Shown here piece after piece: positions 1 to 5,056 of a stretch of DNA of 6,238 bases. The stretch covers positions 1 through 6,238 of the forward strand of contig CAADVV010000410.1 of assembly GCA_900752535.1 (NCBI GenBank). The letters are read 5' to 3'. The position numbers were made by a program, and so were the translations under genes. Below the pieces are notes generated by a model, which saw nothing but the letters and a program-made list of their open reading frames with translations, was not told where the DNA came from and did not search any database. The DNA comes from Bacteroidales bacterium. GTDB lineage: Bacteria > Bacteroidota > Bacteroidia > Bacteroidales > Muribaculaceae. Every line of letters starts with the position of its first letter. Position 1 is the first letter of the stretch.

Positions 1-5
1 AAACG

Positions 6-28
6 GCCGATTTGCCACAGCCGATTTG
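6..28. repeat. 9-bp direct repeat overlapping the -33 region of the first promoter
   Basis: The sequence GCCGATTTG occurs at 6-14 and again at 20-28, a centre spacing of 14 bases. The second copy contains the TTTG that serves as the -33 element of the promoter at 25-56. Two copies beside a promoter could be a regulator binding site, but 14 bases is not a whole number of helical turns and the repeat is short, so chance is a real possibility. Confidence 0.25.
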
Positions 29-56
29 GAAGTGAAAACTTTAATTCATACATTTG
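25..56 (+). promoter_or_regulatory. Bacteroidetes-type promoter for the first secreted protein gene
   Basis: A TTTG (-33 element) at 25-28 is followed after 20 bases by TACATTTG at 49-56, an exact match to the -7 consensus TAnnTTTG used by the primary sigma factor of Bacteroidetes. Transcription would be expected to start a few bases downstream, near 62-64. That gives a leader of about 95 bases to an ATG at 157, or about 140 to the ATG at 202. Nothing else resembling a gene lies in bases 1-156. The elements are seen directly; the activity is inferred. Confidence 0.72.
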
Positions 57-201
57 CCGCCACCAAATTATTCTCTATCACCCGAATCTTTCTCTTCAAC
101 CGGAGTTCTATTCTGTCCGATAAAAAAAAGGAAATCTGTCTGACAGAAGAACCTTCATGAGAAACCACTTTCGTTTTATACACAGACATCTTCCAAAGCC
201 T

Positions 202-1857
202 ATGAACAAGTCTCTACTAATAACTACACTGTGTCTCACATCCATATATGTCACCCGCGCAGGCGAAAACAGGCTTATCGACGACTTCTATGTGATGGCC
301 ATCTCACCCGACGGACGATATGCCGTCAGCCAGGGCTATACCGGTCTGACGTTTATGGATCTCAGCGACGGCCGGACGGTCAGCTTCGACTCTGACGACA
401 ACACCGAATATACCGTCGGATTCGGCAACTGCGTGACCGCCGACGGACGCTTTGTCGGCAGCGCCACCGCCGGTGACGGTCTGCTCGACCTCGCCGGCCT
501 CTATGACGGCAACTCATGGGTCACGATATGCCCGCAGTCGGCCTACGAGACCTCCTACGCCTGGGGCATAACTCCCGACGGCAGCCGCATATGCGGCATC
601 GTCAGCAATCCCGACAACACCTCGGGCACGGACGGCCTGCTGCGCGTCCCCGCCATCTGGGAGGACCTCAACGCCGACGGAGTCTATGAGATAACACTCC
701 TGCCCCACCCCGACACCGATTTCACAGGCCGTCCCCTCCAATATGCCACCGCCGTCTCCATCAGCGACGACGGACACACCGTGGCCGGTCAGATAACCGA
801 CCACTCGGGCATGATGAACAGCCCCATAATCTATCGTCAGAACGCCGACGGCGAGTGGAGCTACACCATCCTCGGAGAGGAGCTCATCAACCCCGCCCAT
901 ACCGAATTTGGACCAGAGCCCGTCCGTCCCGAGCCGACAGACTATATGGACGCCGCGCAGAAGGAGGCCTATGAGAAAGCCCTCGGCGGCGGTCAGAAAC
1001 CCTCGCCCGAAGACTATATGAGCGTCGAAAAGAGAGAGCAGTACCACGCCGACGCCACAGCCTATAACGAGGAGTCGAAAGCATATCGCCAGCTCGTCCG
1101 CGACGTCATCTCGGCTTCGGTCAAGTTTGACTTCAACAATGTGGTCATGTCGGGCAACGGACGCTACTACGCCTCCGGCGCCGTCGGCGAGGAAGGATAT
1201 GACTTCCGCCCCTATGTCTTTGACATCACCGACGCCACCCACCGCCGCTTCGACCTCGACGCCGAGCCTCGGTGCGCCATCAGCGACGGCACAGTCACGG
1301 CAAGCACCGACATATACACCACACCGATGCGCTCGTTCATCCTGACACCCGAAGCCTCAGCCTTCGTTCCTCTCGAAGACTATGTCAAGACCGAGGACGA
1401 GAGCGTCTATCGGTGGATGGCCGAGAACCTCAGCCACGACTTCACCGTCGTCGACCCCGAGAGTGGCGAGGAGTCTGTCATACGTGACGTCATCGCCACA
1501 GGCCACGCCTTCATCAGCAGCGACCGCTCGCGCATCATAGGCGCACAATGGTGTCTCTGGGACGACAGCGACGGCATGGTCCCCTACCAGACCTACGTGC
1601 TCGACCTCCCCTCACACAGCGCCATAAAAGGCATCGAATCCGACCCGGCCGACATCTCCGTCACGGTTACCGGATCCGGTATGCTGACCCTCACTGGAAA
1701 TGTCTCGTCGTTAGAAATCCATGATCCTGTAGGCCGTCGTCTCTATACCAAAGCTAATCCGTCAGCCACCGTCACCCCCGGCCTCGGACATGGCACATAT
1801 ATCATCAGCGCATACGCCGCCGACGGACGCGGATGCGTCAAAAAAGTCATATTCTGA
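202..1857 (+). CDS. Secreted beta-propeller-like repeat protein with T9SS-like C-terminal tail (paralog 1)
   Basis: A 551-residue protein of unknown function, probably exported. I chose the ATG at 202 because the resulting signal peptide (K3, hydrophobic 5-18, cleavage after A20) aligns residue for residue with that of the downstream paralog. An in-frame ATG at 157 would add 15 basic, non-hydrophobic residues and cannot be excluded. No lipobox cysteine is seen. Short strand-turn repeats with a PDG-type turn recur at residues 34-43 (ISPDGRYAVS), 78-88, 123-133 (ITPDGSRICG), 187-198, 316-327 and 438-448, which suggests a HAF/PD40-like beta-propeller. A DxNxDGxxE loop at 155-163 could bind calcium. 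Residues 238-302 are a charged, probably helical insert with two copies of a DYM-K-Y motif. Residues 500-551 (LEIHDPVGRRLY, then GTYIISAYAADGRG and KKVIF) resemble a T9SS type-A sorting domain. It has its own promoter and is followed by a paralog 109 bases downstream. The fold and localisation are inferred; the ligand is unknown. Confidence 0.85.
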   Translation: MNKSLLITTLCLTSIYVTRAGENRLIDDFYVMAISPDGRYAVSQGYTGLTFMDLSDGRTVSFDSDDNTEYTVGFGNCVTADGRFVGSATAGDGLLDLAGLYDGNSWVTICPQSAYETSYAWGITPDGSRICGIVSNPDNTSGTDGLLRVPAIWEDLNADGVYEITLLPHPDTDFTGRPLQYATAVSISDDGHTVAGQITDHSGMMNSPIIYRQNADGEWSYTILGEELINPAHTEFGPEPVRPEPTDYMDAAQKEAYEKALGGGQKPSPEDYMSVEKREQYHADATAYNEESKAYRQLVRDVISASVKFDFNNVVMSGNGRYYASGAVGEEGYDFRPYVFDITDATHRRFDLDAEPRCAISDGTVTASTDIYTTPMRSFILTPEASAFVPLEDYVKTEDESVYRWMAENLSHDFTVVDPESGEESVIRDVIATGHAFISSDRSRIIGAQWCLWDDSDGMVPYQTYVLDLPSHSAIKGIESDPADISVTVTGSGMLTLTGNVSSLEIHDPVGRRLYTKANPSATVTPGLGHGTYIISAYAADGRGCVKKVIF

Positions 1858-1862
1858 CCTTT

Positions 1863-1897
1863 TTTGAGCAAAAAAAATCAAGTAAAAATTAGATTTG
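1863..1897 (+). promoter_or_regulatory. Candidate Bacteroidetes-type promoter for the second paralog
   Basis: The 109-base gap between the two paralogs is strongly AT-rich. It contains TAGATTTG at 1890-1897, an exact TAnnTTTG -7 match, with a TTTG at 1863-1866 spaced 23 bases upstream, at the long end of the usual range. A competing candidate is TATTTTTA at 1914-1921 (one mismatch, in the final G) with TTTG at 1894-1897, spaced 16 bases, which is short. Either would give an untranslated leader of about 40-65 bases. I cannot decide between them from sequence, and read-through from the upstream gene is also possible. Confidence 0.45.
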
Positions 1898-1966
1898 TTT
1901 GAAAATAATTACGTATTTTTACGCCAATAATCCATTATCCTTATTTTTAAATCATACTTCATCTCT

Positions 1967-3574
1967 ATGAAAAAGTATTTACTTCTATCGGCTGCAACCC
2001 TGTTTGCAGCTCAGGGCCTGATGGCCGACAACTATCTGATTGAGAACTTCTATGTCAGAGGTATCTCACCTGACGGTGCCACAGCTGTCAGCATGGACAT
2101 GTATACCAGAGGTATCCTCGGATGGGACCTTGTCGGAAACAAGCAGAACATTCTCATCTCTCCCGAAGAATACAGTGTCGAATCAGTCTCGGTAGGCAAC
2201 GGCAACACCCTGGGCAACGGCAACAATCTTGTCGGGACAATCGACTACGGTTCGAATAACGAAGCCTTCCTCTTCAACGGCACCTCGGTTAACGTATACT
2301 GTACGCTCGACGACCAACCCACATCGGCAGCCGAAGGCATCACACCCGACGGCAAACGCATCTGCGGCTACGTAGGCCTCGATGGCATGCTCTCAAACAT
2401 ACGCCCCGTCTATTGGGACGTTAACGGCGACAAGTTCACCATGAACGACCTGCCTTACCCCACCAAAGACTTCACCGGTCAGAAACCCCAGGGCGTCAAC
2501 GCCGTTGCCATCAGCGCCGACGGCAAAGCCATCGTTGGTGACATCGTCGGCGACTCGGGCATGCATATCCAGCCCCTCGTGTTCCTTCAGGGCGAAGACG
2601 GCAAGTGGAGCTACAAGACCTTCGGCCTTGAATTCCTCAATCCCGACAACGTTCAGCTGCCCGAATGCCCCACAGAGCCCGACGCCGGCCAGTATATGTC
2701 AGCCGAGGATAAAGCCGAATACGAGGCTAACATGGCCGAATGGCGCAAGAACCCCCTCGGCATGGATCGTCCCGACCCAATGGACTATATCACCGACGCC
2801 GACAAGAAAGCCGCTTATCAGGAAGCTCTCAACAAGTATAACGAGGAAAGAGCCAAATTCGACGAAGCTCTGATGAACCTCTTCCAGAACAGCAACGGTT
2901 TCGAACAGAACCACCTGTGCATCTCGCCCAACGGCAAGTATATCGGCTGCACACTGACTGTTTTTGACGAAGCCACATGGTCAGAAACCCCCGCTGCCTG
3001 CATCTACAATGTCGAGACCGGCGAACTCCGCAGATTTGACAACAAGGGTTATGTCGACCAGGTGTTTGACGACGGTTCAGCCCTCGCTTCCGACGCCTTC
3101 TCATTCATGAGCCCGGGTCCCCAGAACTCATACATGATTCCCGCCGAAGGCGAACCCGTGCTCCTTCAGGACTACGTCAAAGGAAAGAGCGAAGACGCTT
3201 ACAAATTCATCCAGGAGAACCTCACCCACACCTTCACCGTTATGGACCCCGAAACCTACGAGCCCTCGACTATCGAGAACTATGTTTCAATGGGCCAGAC
3301 CTATATGTCAGCTGACAAGACCCGCATCGTCGGCTCTCTGATGGCCATCTGGGACATGACACCCGAAGAGCAGGAATCAGGTCTATGGTGCCAGGGCTAT
3401 ACCCTCGAACTCCCCAATAGCGACGCCATCGAGAACATCAACGCTGACCTCGACAACACCAACGCTCCTGTTGAATACTTCAACCTTCAGGGTGTACGCA
3501 TCAGCGAGCCTCAGGCCGGCCAGATCGTAATCCGCCGTCAGGGCAGCGAGAGCGTCAAGATGATTGCCAGATAA
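1967..3574 (+). CDS. Secreted beta-propeller-like repeat protein with YFNLQG-type C-terminal tail (paralog 2)
   Basis: A 535-residue protein of unknown function and clear paralog of the gene upstream. Shared blocks include the mature N-terminus (YLIENFYVRGISPDG against RLIDDFYVMAISPDG), the DFTG segment at 168-171, the ENL(S/T)HxFTVxDPE block at 417-429 and the YMSADKTRIVGS block at 446-457. Residues 1-20 form a signal peptide (KK, then LLLSAATLFAA, with cleavage after A20) and no lipobox is seen. PDG-type strand-turn repeats lie at 32-42, 125-136, 182-194 and 319-330, with a degenerate one at 447-458, consistent with a propeller-like fold. Residues 236-306 are a Lys/Glu-rich, probably helical insert with a duplicated (D/Q)Y(M/I)-K-Y motif. 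The C-terminus (VEYFNLQGVRISEP, GQIVIRRQG, then KMIAR) is a tail common on exported Bacteroidales proteins and differs from the tail of paralog 1. The ATG at 1967 is the only sensible start and no Shine-Dalgarno is present. The gene ends ahead of a strong terminator. Its role and partner are unknown; a cell-surface or periplasmic location is inferred. Confidence 0.87.
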   Translation: MKKYLLLSAATLFAAQGLMADNYLIENFYVRGISPDGATAVSMDMYTRGILGWDLVGNKQNILISPEEYSVESVSVGNGNTLGNGNNLVGTIDYGSNNEAFLFNGTSVNVYCTLDDQPTSAAEGITPDGKRICGYVGLDGMLSNIRPVYWDVNGDKFTMNDLPYPTKDFTGQKPQGVNAVAISADGKAIVGDIVGDSGMHIQPLVFLQGEDGKWSYKTFGLEFLNPDNVQLPECPTEPDAGQYMSAEDKAEYEANMAEWRKNPLGMDRPDPMDYITDADKKAAYQEALNKYNEERAKFDEALMNLFQNSNGFEQNHLCISPNGKYIGCTLTVFDEATWSETPAACIYNVETGELRRFDNKGYVDQVFDDGSALASDAFSFMSPGPQNSYMIPAEGEPVLLQDYVKGKSEDAYKFIQENLTHTFTVMDPETYEPSTIENYVSMGQTYMSADKTRIVGSLMAIWDMTPEEQESGLWCQGYTLELPNSDAIENINADLDNTNAPVEYFNLQGVRISEPQAGQIVIRRQGSESVKMIAR

Positions 3575-3607
3575 CCAGATATCGGCAGAGATACTGACCT
3601 ATAATAC

Positions 3608-3654
3608 ACAGCTCAGGCAGGAAACCACAGCGTTTCCTGCCTGCTGTCTTTTTT
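3608..3654 (+). terminator. Strong intrinsic terminator after the second paralog
   Basis: A perfect 12-bp inverted repeat (CAGGCAGGAAAC at 3614-3625 and GTTTCCTGCCTG at 3632-3643) encloses a 6-base loop. An outer 4-bp stem (ACAG 3608-3611 with CTGT 3644-3647) extends it across a 2-base bulge. A run of six T follows at 3649-3654. It begins 33 bases after the stop codon. There is no T run on the opposite side, so it should act only on the + strand. It separates the paralog pair from the pan genes. Confidence 0.9.
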
Positions 3655-3700
3655 ATTCAGACCCTCCCCGGGTTAAAAAAAGAGCTTGAACGGGCGAAAG

Positions 3701-3732
3701 TTTGCGCGTATTATTGGAAATGTCTAATTTTG
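3701..3732 (+). promoter_or_regulatory. Bacteroidetes-type promoter of panC-panD
   Basis: TTTG at 3701-3704 is followed after exactly 20 bases by TAATTTTG at 3725-3732, a perfect TAnnTTTG -7 element with the same spacing as the promoter at 25-56. Transcription should begin around 3738-3740, leaving a short leader of about 24 bases before the panC ATG at 3763. It sits about 50 bases past the terminator of the preceding gene, so the pan unit appears to be transcribed independently. Confidence 0.8.
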
Positions 3733-3762
3733 CAGTCTCAATCAGCAATCGCATCATTTAAG

Positions 3763-4617
3763 ATGGAAATTGTCAAAACCGTCGCCTCGCTCAAAGAGGC
3801 AATCAACAAGCGCCGCGGCGAGGGCCGCAGCATCGCCCTCGTGCCCACCATGGGAGCTCTCCACGACGGCCATCTGTCGCTTGTCAGTCGCGCGCGCCGC
3901 GAAAACGACACCGTAGTCGTCAGTGTATTCGTCAACCCCACACAATTCAACAACCCCGACGACCTGGCCACCTATCCCCGCACCGAGGACGCCGACTGCG
4001 CCAAACTCGAGGCTGCCGGTGTCGACATCGCTTTCGTGCCGGGTGTCGAGGATGTCTATCCCGAAGGACGCGACGAGCGTGTGTTCGACCTTGGTCCCGT
4101 GGCCGAAGTGATGGAGGGCGCCATGCGTCCCGGCCACTTCAACGGCGTCGCCCAGGTTGTCAGCCGTCTGTTTGACTATGTCGGACCCGACCGCGCCTAT
4201 TTCGGAGAAAAAGACTTTCAGCAGATTGCGGTCATACGCCGTATGGTCGAGCTGCTGGGCCACGGCCCCGAGATTGTCAGCTGCGAAATCAAACGCGCCG
4301 ACGACGGTCTGGCTCTCTCGAGCCGCAACGTCCGCCTCAGCGAGCGTCAGCGTGCCATAGCCCCAAACATCCACCGCGTGCTCGCCGAAAGCGTCGCCCT
4401 GGCTCCGTCCATGAGTGTCGAGGAGGTGAAGCGCCACGTCGTCGAGGCCATCGAGTCGTCGGCCGACAGCGGCGAAATGCGTGTTGAATATTATGAAATT
4501 GTCAACCCCCTGACCATGCAGCCCGTCAGCGACTGGAAAGAGGGCGCCGTCGGCTGCGTGACCGTCTATCTCGGCGACGTCAGACTGATAGACAACATTA
4601 AATACAATGTCGGCTGA
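3763..4617 (+). CDS. panC: Pantothenate synthetase (pantoate--beta-alanine ligase)
   Basis: PanC catalyses the ATP-dependent condensation of (R)-pantoate with beta-alanine through a pantoyl-adenylate, giving pantothenate, AMP and PPi; it is cytoplasmic and the last step of vitamin B5 synthesis. The 284 residues match the usual family length of about 280. Visible signatures of this nucleotidyltransferase family are PTMGALHDGHLSL at 28-40 (HxGH motif H34/H37), FVNPTQFN at 56-63, RPGHFNGV at 122-129, DRAYFGEKDFQQ at 143-154 and DGLALSSRN at 181-189 (the KMSKS-like loop). The C-terminal domain ends RLIDNIKYNVG. I chose the ATG at 3763: an in-frame TTG at 3730 would add 11 residues but lies inside the -7 element of the promoter, so it would not be on the transcript. 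It is the first gene of the unit, 36 bases before panD, whose product supplies its beta-alanine. Nothing is missing or odd. Confidence 0.97.
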   Translation: MEIVKTVASLKEAINKRRGEGRSIALVPTMGALHDGHLSLVSRARRENDTVVVSVFVNPTQFNNPDDLATYPRTEDADCAKLEAAGVDIAFVPGVEDVYPEGRDERVFDLGPVAEVMEGAMRPGHFNGVAQVVSRLFDYVGPDRAYFGEKDFQQIAVIRRMVELLGHGPEIVSCEIKRADDGLALSSRNVRLSERQRAIAPNIHRVLAESVALAPSMSVEEVKRHVVEAIESSADSGEMRVEYYEIVNPLTMQPVSDWKEGAVGCVTVYLGDVRLIDNIKYNVG

Positions 4618-4653
4618 GTCTCACCCGGCCCTGACACCATATCAAACACTCCA

Positions 4654-5007
4654 ATGCAGATTGAAGTACTGAAATCAAAAATACACCGCGTCACCGTGAC
4701 TGAGGCCAACCTCGAGTATATCGGCAGCATCACGGTCGACGAGGACCTCATGGACGCCGCCGGACTGATTCACGGCGAGCACGTCTATATTGTCGACAAC
4801 AATAACGGCGAACGTCTCGAGACATATATCATCCCCGGACAGCGCGGCAGCGGCGTAATTTGTCTCAACGGTGCGGCAGCCCGGCGCGTGCAGCCCGGCG
4901 ACATCGTCATCATCATGAGCTACGCCACCATGACGCCCGAGGAGGCCCGCGAATTCCGCCCGACCGTGATATTCCCCGACACGGCCACCAACACTCTGAA
5001 ACGCTAA
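4654..5007 (+). CDS. panD: Aspartate 1-decarboxylase (pyruvoyl-dependent), proenzyme
   Basis: PanD decarboxylates L-aspartate to beta-alanine and CO2 in the cytoplasm, feeding PanC encoded just upstream. The 117-residue proenzyme has the normal family length. The self-cleavage site is present as YIGS, with G24-S25 exactly at the family position; Ser25 would become the pyruvoyl cofactor at the start of the alpha chain. Other conserved residues are K9, R54, T57 and Y58, and the C-terminal half carries GSG, NGAAAR and GDIVIIMSYATM at the expected places, followed by EEAREFRP. The gene ends in two consecutive stops (TAA TAA). No promoter, terminator or Shine-Dalgarno is visible in the 36 bases after panC, so co-transcription with panC is expected. 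All key catalytic positions I can check are intact. Confidence 0.97.
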   Translation: MQIEVLKSKIHRVTVTEANLEYIGSITVDEDLMDAAGLIHGEHVYIVDNNNGERLETYIIPGQRGSGVICLNGAAARRVQPGDIVIIMSYATMTPEEAREFRPTVIFPDTATNTLKR

Positions 5008-5056
5008 TAAAACCCAATACCCTTACTCTCCGCCACCCACTCCCCCCTATCCCGCA

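Noticed and set aside
135..147. TCTGT-CTG-ACAGA hairpin in the leader of paralog 1
   Set aside because: A 5-bp stem is expected by chance and there is no second conserved element to suggest a riboswitch or attenuator.
514..1242. 242-codon open frame on the - strand
   Set aside because: It is antisense to the first secreted protein gene. The product is a monotonous Gly/Val/Asp-rich string with no domain, and codon bias supports the + strand gene, which has a promoter, a signal peptide and a paralog.
1860..1876. TTTTTTG-AG-CAAAAAA inverted repeat just after paralog 1, as a possible terminator
   Set aside because: The loop would be only two bases, the stem is almost all A-T, and no T run follows. 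It would be too unstable for an intrinsic terminator.
3661..3673. ACCC-TCCCC-GGGT hairpin between the terminator and the panC promoter
   Set aside because: The stem is only four base pairs and no T run follows, so it is likely incidental.
3754..4437. 227-codon open frame on the - strand
   Set aside because: It is a shadow of panC, which has full-length family motifs; the antisense product has no recognisable feature.
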